Source: Planctomycetota bacterium (lineage in GTDB: Bacteria; Planctomycetota; Phycisphaerae; Phycisphaerales; Zrk34). Taken from it: a stretch of 64,000 nucleotides of DNA. Shown one piece after another: positions 39,001 to 47,316 of the stretch (its first letter is position 1; every line of letters begins with the position of its first letter). The notes under the pieces were generated by a model. It had not been told where the DNA came from, ran no database searches, and worked only from the letters and a program-made list of their open reading frames with translations. The stretch is taken from the NCBI GenBank assembly GCA_016125255.1, contig WGMD01000002.1:1-64000 (forward strand). Reading direction: 5' to 3'. The position numbers were made by a program, and so were the translations under genes.

Positions 39001-40244
39001 GCCGCCTCCCACTGCTCGATCGCCTGCTCGTTCTCGCCGAGCTGGGCATACGCCTCGGCGAGGAACATGCGGATGAACGGATCGCCCGGGCTCGCCGAGA
39101 TGCCGTCGCGGCAAATCTTCACGACCTGCTGAATGTCCTTGGGCTTCTCGATGAACACGTCGCGCAGCACGGGGACCCACGCCAGAGCGCCGTTGTCGCC
39201 GGTGCGCTTGGCCAGCGCATCGACGATCGCCATCGCCTCATCCTTCTTATCGTCGCGAATGAGCGACATGGCCTTGAGCGCCAGCAGATCGCTCGCCGAA
39301 TCGCGGTCTTCGGCCTTGTAGTCCTTGAGCAGCGTGAGGATGTCCTGATAGCGGTTGTTCTGCCACAGACGCCGCGCGTACTTGCGGATGATGTTGACGT
39401 CCTTGAGTTCCGCGGCGTTCTTCTGGAGCATCGCCAGCGAATCGGGGAACAGGCCCATCGCGTCAAGCTGATCCGACACGATGCGGACATAGTCGGCGTC
39501 GGGCGGCGCGGCGGCGGCGGCCTTCTTGATCCACTCCACGGCGTTCGTCCGATCGTTGGTCAGCGCGTAGGCGAAGGCCATCAGCACATCCATGCGCGGA
39601 TTGTCCGGGAACTTCTCGCGCACGCCCTGCGCCCGCTTGATGAGGTCCAGCGGCGGCTGATCGAGCTTGGACATGATCAGGATGGCGTTCGTCTGTGTCT
39701 GCAAGTCCTCCGGCTGCACCTTGGCGGCGCGATCATTAAACTGCATCGCCTCCTTGAACTTGCGGCCGCGCATCAGCGCGATCACCTTGGAGCGAAGCGC
39801 GTCGATGTCGTCGGGCTTGATCGCCAGCAGTTTGTCCGACAGGTCGCTCACTTCCGTCTCGAAACCGACCGCGACGTAGATTTCCAGAAGCTTGTGCATC
39901 GCCTCGACGTTGTTGTCATCGAGTTGCACGACGCGCTGGAGAATCTGAATGGCCTGCTGGATGTGCTTGCCGTTGGGCAGCTCCACGTGCAGGCGCGCCA
40001 GCGCGAAATTGTACATCGCCTCCGCGTCGTCCTTGTTCCGCCGCCAGTAGTGGCCCAGATGATCCAGGGCCTTGTCCCAGTCCTCGGCCTTGACGGCGGC
40101 CATGCCTTCGGCGCGGTCCACCGCCGCCTGAGCTTCGTTGCGCTGCTTGGTGTAGACCACCAGCGCGACGCCCATGCCCGTGGCCACGACCACGATGGCA
40201 AGGAGGATAAGGAGCCGCTTTTTCGTCTTGGTTCGAATGCTCAT
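36072..40244 (-). CDS. Large membrane-anchored TPR-repeat protein
   Basis: The 1390-residue protein has an N-terminal transmembrane anchor (LLILLAIVVVATGMGVALVVY, about 9-30) followed by some 30 TPR-like helical repeats to the end (for example KALDHLGHYWRRNKDDAEAMYNFA and AEYRRALEVKPDLSTAQNNLA). This type accompanies exosortase/exopolysaccharide loci and may scaffold export or assembly in the periplasm. It starts 3 bases after the sugar-transferase stop. No catalytic domain is seen. Confidence 0.82.
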   Translation of the reverse strand: MSIRTKTKKRLLILLAIVVVATGMGVALVVYTKQRNEAQAAVDRAEGMAAVKAEDWDKALDHLGHYWRRNKDDAEAMYNFALARLHVELPNGKHIQQAIQILQRVVQLDDNNVEAMHKLLEIYVAVGFETEVSDLSDKLLAIKPDDIDALRSKVIALMRGRKFKEAMQFNDRAAKVQPEDLQTQTNAILIMSKLDQPPLDLIKRAQGVREKFPDNPRMDVLMAFAYALTNDRTNAVEWIKKAAAAAPPDADYVRIVSDQLDAMGLFPDSLAMLQKNAAELKDVNIIRKYARRLWQNNRYQDILTLLKDYKAEDRDSASDLLALKAMSLIRDDKKDEAMAIVDALAKRTGDNGALAWVPVLRDVFIEKPKDIQQVVKICRDGISASPGDPFIRMFLAEAYAQLGENEQAIEQWEAAAQYATAWAQPHIRMAMVYSSTNRARQALQEAQQALLRAPDNVGAVVSLANAWSQLIDAGVGDDTKDKLLELLTQVQKAAPGEPNTIGLYVQMLARTGKVDQAKKVITDALAAKDKPLPEQTLLQLASISRDFKLGLEEQLFAMSADKNGTTANLAYGEAVFKLTNESKEAALAYLQPLVEKNGKDDVSWQIAWARFLDQVGDDRAKAAWIAIGDANPNNLHIQRMILGMGAVQSDRAFMDRTIERVKSQSTDEGLTWQLARARWYLTGEDSQRDPTKAVTMLNDIVKRSPDLIEPRILLATAMQQLDNTGAAIDQLKAASDLQPQNVAIKLELARLNILQGDFTAAQNLVDLAMKDKDLSDVQRQQVAAMLAQMGQSDRAITLLGAEGEKPTLMRAELLFRRSQLKEADEEYQKLLKSAPSPQVVQSYANFLGATGRVDDAMQVMALFKKMKLTPGTLEMLNGEFYRRFGSSDLAAENFEAALKIIPDKPLAWRTLIDFYASLGEADKAMDANDRALKANAGDKLFSLIKNQSAVIKPAIAVESLRPMVSALVKDDDNREAAMAVLRTMQDKTTDSQSLTAHLLALRKLADKNPRFMALQMLLIDENARYGKFEDALSLASRAMEAFPTEADPAERATRLLERLGRWNEVISTGQQWRERTLNQPLLADAEIANAYLNTNQPAKAIAQVERYRAFAMAQPTRLPGIIAVYARGLIGLNQTEEAAKLLKPLLPTAPQWRALWTQLAAQAIKDTPTVATWFERVEAVTPADAIAERVVIANDWYILGARTNNDAYKKKGMEQLRGLATLKDADVGAIISYAMLLYQAGDINGAEAEYRRALEVKPDLSTAQNNLAVLIADKNGNLDEALTLAKMAVESNPTVATFHDTLAHVYSARKNYEQAVASLRSALKIEPESIEWRVNLIAALINKGDKDEAKRMLNDLDALNPDVKSMPTDLRKRIDDARTALQDKQAQAAN

Positions 40245-40247
40245 TTG

Positions 40248-41681
40248 CTAATCGCTCAATCGCAGGATGACAAGAATGGTTTTCCAGATGATGAACAGAT
40301 CCATCTTCCAGGAGCCCTGTTCGACGTACTCGATGTCGAACTTGATCCACTCCTGGAAGTCCATGCCGGTCTGCCGGGTGCGCATGACCTGCCAGAGGCC
40401 GGTGATGCCGGGGCGGACGCTCAGTCGCGCTTCGCGCCAGGGCGGACAGCATTGGTTTTCCGCGCGGGGGCTGGGGCGCGGGCCGACGACGGACATGTCG
40501 CCGATGAGGACGTTGAAGAACTGCGGAAGCTCATCGATGTTGAGTTTGCGGATGAGCCAGCCGACGCGCGTGAGTCGCGGGTCGTTTTCGGGATCGATGA
40601 AGAACTGCGGGCCGTCGGCCTTGTTCTGAAGCAGGAGGGCGGCCTTGATCTTGTCCGAGTCGTTGCGCATGGAGCGGAACTTGATGCACGGGAACTCGCG
40701 CCCGCCGAGTGTTTCGCGGCGGTGGGCGAAGAAGAACGGCCGGCCGTCTTCGATCCAGATGGCGAGCATGATGATCGGGTACAGCGGCAGCGTCAGCGCC
40801 AGAATGAACAGCGAGAAGATCACATCAAAGATGCGTTTGGTGCTGCGGTGCAGGGTCGAAGTCTGCGGCACCTGCACGGGGCGCTCGAACACGGGGGACG
40901 GCTCGATTTCGAGCCATTCCAGATCCTCGGGCGGGGGCCGATGCGCCGGATCGTCCCAGAGCACGGCCGGGCCGACGATGCTGTTGTCGGGCAGGCGTTC
41001 GCGTCCGACGCCGACCCAGGCGGGGCCGATGAAGCGGATGGCCGGATCAAGTCGGGTCTGCGCATCGCCCCAGACGCCGGGCATGATGCGTCGGGCGCGA
41101 TGGATGGTCGCGTCAGGCGATTGCCAGAACTGAATCAGGTCGCGGACGCACTGCATGATCTCCTGCGGGATCTGCATGTCGTAGACGTTGCCGTCGACGG
41201 AGACGGTGGTGCGGCGACCGGAGGGGATGCGGCGGCGAAGCTGGCGCCAGCCGGTGCGGGGATCGGACGCGGCCTGCCAGATTTCGGCGATGCGGCGGCT
41301 GGGCGTGAGCGCGACGCGGGCGAGTCGCGAGTCGGACCCGCCGTAGATGCGGTTGAAGCGCTTGAAGCCGCCGTCATTGTCGGTGACGACCAGTTCGCGA
41401 TACCCGTGATCGCGCGTCTCGTGAAGGCGGATGAACATCAGATCGGGGGCGAGCCAACTGAGCTGATGGACGAGGCGGCCGATCTTGAAGATGGTCAGGG
41501 AGTCGGCTTCGGTCAGGAGAAAGAGTTCCGCGTCCTTGACGATGGCGCTGCGTTCGCCTTGGCGCACGACCTGCACGCCGCGCGCCGCCCAGAAGCGGTC
41601 GTGCAGTTGAATCGGGTCCAGTCCCCAGACGGTCGGGAGCTGTAGCCGCGATGCGTTTTCTGTCTCGTTGGCACTGATCAT
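40248..41681 (-). CDS. Undecaprenyl-phosphate sugar phosphotransferase (initiating glycosyltransferase)
   Basis: The 477-residue protein ends with a bacterial sugar transferase domain (residues 280-477): [75 protein letters not shown] and GITGLWQV. This domain loads the first sugar phosphate on the lipid carrier. The N-terminal 250 residues lack the usual four transmembrane helices and CoA-binding domain. Instead they include a stretch ([25 protein letters not shown]) like hexapeptide-repeat nucleotidyltransferases. It lies between the BY-kinase and the TPR gene. Confidence 0.88.
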   Translation of the reverse strand: MISANETENASRLQLPTVWGLDPIQLHDRFWAARGVQVVRQGERSAIVKDAELFLLTEADSLTIFKIGRLVHQLSWLAPDLMFIRLHETRDHGYRELVVTDNDGGFKRFNRIYGGSDSRLARVALTPSRRIAEIWQAASDPRTGWRQLRRRIPSGRRTTVSVDGNVYDMQIPQEIMQCVRDLIQFWQSPDATIHRARRIMPGVWGDAQTRLDPAIRFIGPAWVGVGRERLPDNSIVGPAVLWDDPAHRPPPEDLEWLEIEPSPVFERPVQVPQTSTLHRSTKRIFDVIFSLFILALTLPLYPIIMLAIWIEDGRPFFFAHRRETLGGREFPCIKFRSMRNDSDKIKAALLLQNKADGPQFFIDPENDPRLTRVGWLIRKLNIDELPQFFNVLIGDMSVVGPRPSPRAENQCCPPWREARLSVRPGITGLWQVMRTRQTGMDFQEWIKFDIEYVEQGSWKMDLFIIWKTILVILRLSD

Positions 41682-41690
41682 AATGCGAGC

Positions 41691-44309
41691 TTATTTGGAG
41701 CCGTTGCGCGTCGAATTGGCCGAGCTTGCGACCGCACGAGCGACCGGGTCGAAGCGAGCGGCCTCTTCGCTGTTGGTCGGCGTGAGGTTGAGCCGGGTCG
41801 GCAGGCGACGCCCCGGTCCGCCGTCCTCGTCGGGGACCTGCACTTCCGACAGCGCATCGGAGAGCGAGGCGGACAGGACCTGGACATCCGTCCCCTCGGC
41901 CCGGTTGAACACAAGGCCCAGCACGCGGGCGCCGATCGAGTACAGGTGATTGACGGACTTTTCGGCCAGATCGCGCTGTTCGCCGCGCGCGACGACCATC
42001 ACGACGCCGTCGGCTTCGGCACAGATGTGCGATGCTTCGAGACTGCCGGGGACGGGCCCCGTGTCGATAACGATCACGTCGTACTGCGCCCGCGCCTCTT
42101 CGAGCAGGCGGCGGACGGACGTGGGAGAAACCTTGCACACGTCATACGCCTCGGCGGCGCCGACGGGCAGGATGGCCATGTTGTTGATGCCGGTGTCGGC
42201 GACGCAGTGTTCGAGCGGTTCGCCTTCCAGCGCGTCGAGCAGGCCGACGGGCGTATGCTCCTGCAAACTCAGCGCCTGCTCCAGGTCCTCCTGCTGGAGG
42301 TAGCCCAGTTCGATGAGCGTTTCGCCGAGGCGTCGGTTGGACTCCTGCGCGATCTGCAGGGCTTCATCGATCTGCTGCTCGGTGACGAGCTGCTCGCGTT
42401 GGAGGACCTGGCCGATTTTGCGACGGATGATGGCGTCGACGCGGAGCGTCAGTCCGCCGCCGATCAGGTCGCAGTCGACGATGAGGGTTTTGGAGCCGGC
42501 CGCGGCGAAGGAGACGCCCAGGGCCAGCGCGAGACTGGTTTTGCCGTCCTGAGCGCCGGGGCTGGTGATGGCGAAAACGCGTCGGCCCTGCGAATCGGAG
42601 CCGATCTGAAGGAGCGTGCGCACCTGGTGTACGCAATGTGCGGCGACGGCGGCGTGCTCGGGCTCGGCCAGATCATCGGGCAGACGCGGGAGGATGCCGA
42701 GCATGGTGAGCCGGCCGAGCGTGTCGGCGGCGTCATCGAGACTGCGCAGGCGACGATCCATCGAACCGATGAGCAGCACGATGCCGAACCCGAACGCTCC
42801 GCCCATCAAGGCCCCCACCGCCGCCAGCCCCTGCCGGCGATCGCGGAACGGACGCTGGGGCACGTCACCCTTGTTGATGACGCTCACGCGGCCGCTGACC
42901 GCCTGTTCGACACGAAGCTGCTCGATGCGGTGCTCGGTCTCGTCGAAGCGTTCGCGAATCGTTTCTTCTTCGGCCTTGAGGGCGGCGAGGCGCAGATTCT
43001 TCTGGCCCAGGTCGACGGCCTCGGCCTTGGTCTTGTTGTAAAGCTCCTGAAGAGCGTCAAGGCGTTCGTGAAGCTGCGGCAGGGCCGCCACGCCGGGGCC
43101 GGCGCCTTCGGGCGAAAGAGCGATCTGCTCGTTGACTTTCGCGGCGTACTCGACGATCTTGCGGTTGATGGCGTCAAGCAGCGTGCGGACCTGCACCACC
43201 TGACGGTGATTCTCACCGAGGGTCAGACTCATCTGCTTCAACTGCCGGTCCACGCCGTCACGCTCATTGAGCAGCTCGCGCATGTTCACATCGCGCAGGC
43301 CGATCTCTTCGGGGGACAACTGGGGCGGCCCCGCCGGATTGGCCGCGCTGGCGGTCGCATCCGGAGCGGGGGCATCGGCCGGCGCGGGCTTGGGCGCTTC
43401 GGCGACGGCGGGCGCGTCCGCCGCCGGGGCAGGCGCGGGAGCCGCATCCGGGGCCGGTGCGGCGCCGGGCGCCGATGCATCGGGCTTCCCGGCGGCGCCA
43501 TCGACGCCCTTGCGGGCGTTCTTCTGAGCTTCGATGTACGACTCGGCGAGGCGGATCTGAATCTGAAGGTCTTTGACCTGCTGTTCGAGTCGCGAAACTT
43601 CGACAAGCTTGAGCTGGTGAATCTGGTCCAGATCCTTGGAGCCGAATTCGTTGGTGATCGACTGTTCGAGGCGCTGCTGGCTGGCCAGATCATTGCGCAG
43701 ACCGGTCTTGCGCTGTTCGAGGGTTTCGAGTGTGCGGTTCGTCACGGACTGGTCCGACTCACCGTAGATTTCCGCATAGGAATCGACAATTGCTTCGACG
43801 GCTTTCTGAGCGGCCTTGGGATCGGGGTCATAGAAGTTGACGAAGATGACTTCCGAGCCGTGCGGGTGATCGACCTGGAGGTTTTCGCTGAACGTCTCCA
43901 TCGGATCGCCGTCGGGCTTCCAGTTGACCTGCTTCCAGGTGGGTCGCTCCATCGCCTTGGCGATGACGCGGCTGCTCTGGATCATCACGACCTGCGCCCC
44001 GACGTAGGCGTCGAACATCGGCAGCAGGTTCGACTGATCGGTCGAATAGAGCACCTTGGGCAGAATCGGCTGCACGCGGATCGTGCCGTAGCAGCGATAG
44101 ATCGGCACGGTCAGACGCCAGCCGAGCAGTCCGCCGGCGACGGCGAAAAGCACGCCCAAAAGCGCCGCCCACTTGTACCGGCCGCGCATGATCGAATGAA
44201 CCCGGCGCATCGGGGCGGACTGGCGCTCCGGCTCCGACGGCATGTACATCATCGGTTCCGTACGCTCGGAGGCGCCTTCGATCGGGACCAGTGGATGCTT
44301 TTCGCTCAT
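41691..44309 (-). CDS. Wzc-type chain-length/tyrosine-kinase-like protein with inserted MshEN-like segment
   Basis: The 872-residue protein has a Wzz-type N-terminus with a transmembrane helix near 48-68 (WAALLGVLFAVAGGLLGW), coiled coils, an Ala/Pro-rich insert (about 280-330), a second membrane segment and a cytoplasmic BY-kinase domain. That domain has Walker A SPGAQDGKTS (about 585), A' LIVDCDL (about 612) and Walker B VIVIDTG (about 745). Between A' and B lies an extra 55-60 residues (VLQREQLVTEQQIDEALQIA; ELGYLQQEDLEQALSLQ) resembling the MshEN domain of GspE. No Tyr-rich C-terminal tail is present. It would regulate polymer length. ATGA overlap with epsI. Confidence 0.87.
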   Translation of the reverse strand: MSEKHPLVPIEGASERTEPMMYMPSEPERQSAPMRRVHSIMRGRYKWAALLGVLFAVAGGLLGWRLTVPIYRCYGTIRVQPILPKVLYSTDQSNLLPMFDAYVGAQVVMIQSSRVIAKAMERPTWKQVNWKPDGDPMETFSENLQVDHPHGSEVIFVNFYDPDPKAAQKAVEAIVDSYAEIYGESDQSVTNRTLETLEQRKTGLRNDLASQQRLEQSITNEFGSKDLDQIHQLKLVEVSRLEQQVKDLQIQIRLAESYIEAQKNARKGVDGAAGKPDASAPGAAPAPDAAPAPAPAADAPAVAEAPKPAPADAPAPDATASAANPAGPPQLSPEEIGLRDVNMRELLNERDGVDRQLKQMSLTLGENHRQVVQVRTLLDAINRKIVEYAAKVNEQIALSPEGAGPGVAALPQLHERLDALQELYNKTKAEAVDLGQKNLRLAALKAEEETIRERFDETEHRIEQLRVEQAVSGRVSVINKGDVPQRPFRDRRQGLAAVGALMGGAFGFGIVLLIGSMDRRLRSLDDAADTLGRLTMLGILPRLPDDLAEPEHAAVAAHCVHQVRTLLQIGSDSQGRRVFAITSPGAQDGKTSLALALGVSFAAAGSKTLIVDCDLIGGGLTLRVDAIIRRKIGQVLQREQLVTEQQIDEALQIAQESNRRLGETLIELGYLQQEDLEQALSLQEHTPVGLLDALEGEPLEHCVADTGINNMAILPVGAAEAYDVCKVSPTSVRRLLEEARAQYDVIVIDTGPVPGSLEASHICAEADGVVMVVARGEQRDLAEKSVNHLYSIGARVLGLVFNRAEGTDVQVLSASLSDALSEVQVPDEDGGPGRRLPTRLNLTPTNSEEAARFDPVARAVASSANSTRNGSK

Positions 44310-44986
44310 TGCGGCGCTCCATGAAGAATGGCTTTGATGACCGGCATGTGCGCGGTCACCAGCTCGTTAAAGATTTCCGCTCGTTGTTCATCGGTCAATT
44401 TCGAGTCCTGGTACACGACCTGAACCTGCCCGGCCCCAAGGAATCGACGCTGATAGTCCCAGGCCTGGCTTCGGACGGATTTCATGTCCCGTGCGGTCTC
44501 CCCGCCGGGCAGAAGGATGAAGTTATCGACCGTCAGCTCCTGCGCGCCGAAGGTATCGGACGCAAAGACGTATTCCATGCCGTGAATCGGCTCGCCTTCG
44601 ATATAGCGATCGAAGGGTTTGGCGGAGCGCTGAGCGAGTCCGTGGGCCGGATAACACACCGGCGGGTAGTGCCCGTAGATGTCGCGGGCGTCCTTGCACT
44701 GCACGAGCAGCACGGTGACGCGCTGGCCGATGACGGGATTGGTGAAGACGCGGTTGTAGATGACGTTGGGTTTGAGAAGGCGGATGGCTTCCTTCTGGAT
44801 GGGTTCATTGACGCCGACCCAATCGCCGATGCGCGTGGGGAGCTGCGCGGCGGCGGCGGTGATGGCGGCATGATAGGGCTCGGCATCGCCGGGCGAGGGG
44901 CGCGAGTATGACTCGGCCGCCAGCGCCGCCATCACAAGCAGCGTGATTAGCGGGGCGATCAGGAATTGTTTGCTTTTGCGGGTCAT
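44306..44986 (-). CDS. epsI: Exosortase-associated protein EpsI (DUF3485-type)
   Basis: The 226-residue protein has an N-terminal membrane anchor (FLIAPLITLLVMAALAAE). The EpsI domain contains the conserved segment CKDARDIYGHYPPVCYPAHG near residues 97-116 and GMEYVF. EpsI proteins accompany exosortases in polysaccharide loci; their exact role is unsettled. The start lies 16 bases after the exosortase stop, and the stop overlaps the Wzc-like gene. Confidence 0.85.
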   Translation of the reverse strand: MTRKSKQFLIAPLITLLVMAALAAESYSRPSPGDAEPYHAAITAAAAQLPTRIGDWVGVNEPIQKEAIRLLKPNVIYNRVFTNPVIGQRVTVLLVQCKDARDIYGHYPPVCYPAHGLAQRSAKPFDRYIEGEPIHGMEYVFASDTFGAQELTVDNFILLPGGETARDMKSVRSQAWDYQRRFLGAGQVQVVYQDSKLTDEQRAEIFNELVTAHMPVIKAILHGAPQ

Positions 44987-45002
44987 GGCGTCGCCTTCCG
45001 GT

Positions 45003-45917
45003 TCAGTCGTATGCCAACATGTAGGGCGTGACGGGGATCAGGGCCCATTGCAAAACCTTGATGATGCTCATGAGCAGCAGGAACGCCGCGATAAGCATCA
45101 CCCAGCCGGCATAATCGTGAAAGTGATTGGCGATGGCGGTGGCGTCGAAACCGGCGAGCTTCCGTCCGGACAAGCCGTAGAGCCACACCGTCGGCACCAT
45201 ACGGATGATGTTGCAGACCAGCGCGGAGACGGGGCTGGCGGCGATGATCAGTGTGCGGACGAACGTGCGCAGCGGCGTGCCGAAGGCGAAGGCGAACGAC
45301 ACGAGCATCAGGGCGAAGACCATGCGAAGACCGTTGCACGCTTCGGCGATGGCGACTTCCTGCCCGTTGATCGTCAGCATGTTGCCGGCGCGTTCGACGT
45401 CGACGCCCATCACGTCGAAGATCGTCTGCGTGATGTGGGCGAGGATGCCCTGAAGCGGAATCGCGATGCCCAGCCGGATGCTGCCGGGCACGGGCACGAG
45501 AAACACGAGCACGGCGAACGCCGGCAGGAAGCGCATGAACACGTCCTTGCCGATCACCGACAGCAGGCAGCCCACGACGACGAGCACCGCGCCGAAATGC
45601 CAGGCCGCCTGAATGGCGTGATAGTAACCGTAATACGTCGTCGCCCAGCCGATCACGACGAACACCGGCCCGATCAGCGTGCCGGTCGGGTAGCAGAACC
45701 TCAGCCGCTCGCGGCGGACCCAGACGAGCCAGCCGGCGATGATGGGCACGAGGAAGATGTGGCTCGCTTCCTCGTCCTTGGCGGCGATGTTGAAGATGTC
45801 GGCCCATGCGTTGAACGTCAGCAGCACGCCGAGCGTGACCATGAAGATCGCCGCGACGATGTGCCAGGGGCTCCATCCATTGCGTGCCCACGAGCGGGGC
45901 GTGGTCAATGCGATCAT
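45003..45917 (-). CDS. xrt: Exosortase (archaeosortase/exosortase family)
   Basis: The 304-residue polytopic membrane transpeptidase has the catalytic Cys in IAEACNGLRMVFALM (about 193), the Arg in CNIIRMVPTVWLYG (about 237) and the His in NHFHDYAGWVM (about 267). It would cut proteins with a C-terminal PEP-CTERM-type signal and attach them to surface material. No such substrate was found in this window. ATG 45917 overlaps the stop of the nucleotidyltransferase-like gene by 4 bases. Confidence 0.92.
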   Translation of the reverse strand: MIALTTPRSWARNGWSPWHIVAAIFMVTLGVLLTFNAWADIFNIAAKDEEASHIFLVPIIAGWLVWVRRERLRFCYPTGTLIGPVFVVIGWATTYYGYYHAIQAAWHFGAVLVVVGCLLSVIGKDVFMRFLPAFAVLVFLVPVPGSIRLGIAIPLQGILAHITQTIFDVMGVDVERAGNMLTINGQEVAIAEACNGLRMVFALMLVSFAFAFGTPLRTFVRTLIIAASPVSALVCNIIRMVPTVWLYGLSGRKLAGFDATAIANHFHDYAGWVMLIAAFLLLMSIIKVLQWALIPVTPYMLAYD

Positions 45918-46897
45918 GATGTTTGCACTCCTCGTTCGCGCAGTCGGCGCGGGGCCGCCATCAGCCGGTCGATCACGCGCTGGTTCCGCCCCACCACCGC
46001 GCCCGGACACACCAGCGACCGCACCACGATCGCGCCCGCGTCCACCCGGCTCCCCGCCAGCACGACCGAGTCGTGAATCCGGGCGGAGCTGTCCACCTCG
46101 GCGCCGTCTTCGATGACCGAAAACGTCGACTCGATGTTCTCGGCGAACGGATCGTTGACGACGGGCTTGTTGGCGAGCTGCAGATGACGCAGGCGCAGCG
46201 CGGACATGTAGTCGGCGAGCGTCCGCACGGGCAGACCGCAGGGCTGATCCAACTCAACGACGCCCACGCGAAAGTCCCTGGCGATGGCGGGCAGGGCCTG
46301 TTCCTTCATGTCGACGAAACCAGCCCGCGAAATCTTTTCAAGCACCTGGCACTGCACGAGCATGAGCCCGCTGGGCGTGCCGTCTTCGTGCGCGACGATG
46401 CAGACATGAGCCCCGCGCGACGCCAGCAGCAGCGCCATTTCGCTGAGCGGCCGGAACATGACCTGAAGCCCGTTGGCCACCAGCAGGTAGTCGTCGGGTT
46501 CGTAATGCTCGCTCAGATCGCGCAGCACGCCGCCGGTCCCGCGGTAATCCATCGGGTCGCGCTCGATGCTGAACTGTGCGGCTCCGTTGACGGTCATGGG
46601 CTTGGGCATCGTGGAGCTATGGTCGAGCATCACCTGCACCGGCAGGCGATCGCGGGTCAGACAATGGGCCAGGTCGGTCGTGTGGCGATGCCAGTGGCCG
46701 ATGATCGTCTCGCCGTCGCCCATGGGCAGTTCCATGATCGACCGGCCGATGCTTTCATCGAGCTTGCTGGGGCGCACGGATCCCGCCATCAGGACGACCG
46801 CACGAAGCGCGGACAAATCGTCCACCGCCTGTTCGTGCGAGCGCACCCCTGCAACGGGCCCCTGTTCATTTCCCGCAGGCTGCTGCAACATCGCCAT
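45914..46897 (-). CDS. Nucleotidyltransferase-like protein with short hexapeptide end
   Basis: The 327-residue protein resembles sugar-nucleotidyltransferases (ALRAVVLMAGSVR, GTGGVLRDLSEHYEPDDYLLVANG, then a short hexapeptide-like C-terminus SSARIHDSVVLAGSRVDAGAIVVRSLVCPGAVVG). The signature GGxGTRL loop is degenerate (LMAGSVRPSKLD), so catalysis is doubtful and a regulatory or scaffold role is possible. ATG 46897 has GGAGAGAGG upstream. It heads the exosortase/exopolysaccharide operon. Confidence 0.7.
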   Translation of the reverse strand: MAMLQQPAGNEQGPVAGVRSHEQAVDDLSALRAVVLMAGSVRPSKLDESIGRSIMELPMGDGETIIGHWHRHTTDLAHCLTRDRLPVQVMLDHSSTMPKPMTVNGAAQFSIERDPMDYRGTGGVLRDLSEHYEPDDYLLVANGLQVMFRPLSEMALLLASRGAHVCIVAHEDGTPSGLMLVQCQVLEKISRAGFVDMKEQALPAIARDFRVGVVELDQPCGLPVRTLADYMSALRLRHLQLANKPVVNDPFAENIESTFSVIEDGAEVDSSARIHDSVVLAGSRVDAGAIVVRSLVCPGAVVGRNQRVIDRLMAAPRRLRERGVQTS

Positions 46898-47316
46898 CGT
46901 GCCTCTCTCCACCCTCAGAACCCCTGGCCTGATCGAATCTGAGGACGAGCAAAGTATTCTACCGTTTCGCCCTGAACCAAACAATTCAATGACACGCTTT
47001 GGCGGGGTGCGATTCGTCGCTCCCTCCCGTCCAAAACGCTGTCCGTCCACGAACCTCCGCGGCCGGTGCGGACCGGCCGCTGAAGGCAATTATCGTCCAT
47101 CGGATCGCCGAAAATAAGTCCGAATCGCCGCACATGGCTGGCTTTGCCGATGCGCGATTCGCCCGGCGACGACGCCGCGTCCTCGTTGAACCCTTACCGG
47201 ACGCACATGACGGGGTCTCATCCTGATCCGTCATCCTACCGGCCCTATTACGCAAATCCCGGCGTCGTGTTCGAGATGGTACGGGAAACTTTCGTGATCG
47301 TCCCCCCGTAGCCCGT
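46898..47316. other. Intergenic region upstream of the exosortase operon
   Basis: This 419-base gap probably holds the promoter of the minus-strand operon. GATAAT on the minus strand (47094-47089) is a possible -10 box but its -35 is poor. Between it and the gene lies a perfect 9-bp hairpin at 47059-47067/47072-47080 (GCGGCCGGT/ACCGGCCGC). A 72-codon minus-strand frame (47133-46915) starts with GTG and is not convincing. Nothing else was recognised. Confidence 0.4.

Noticed and set aside
36333-41645. 1770-codon plus-strand frame opposite the TPR and sugar-transferase genes
   Set aside because: Antisense shadow; its length comes from GC-rich third positions, and the opposite strand encodes clear TPR repeats and a conserved transferase.
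41946-44324. 792-codon plus-strand frame opposite the Wzc-like gene
   Set aside because: Antisense to a conserved Walker-motif protein; no domain is recognisable in it.
46915-47133. 72-codon minus-strand frame with a PilZ-like start (RERRIAPRQSVSLNCLV)
   Set aside because: It starts with GTG, is far shorter than a PilZ domain and ends without the second PilZ motif. The similarity is too short to call a gene or remnant.
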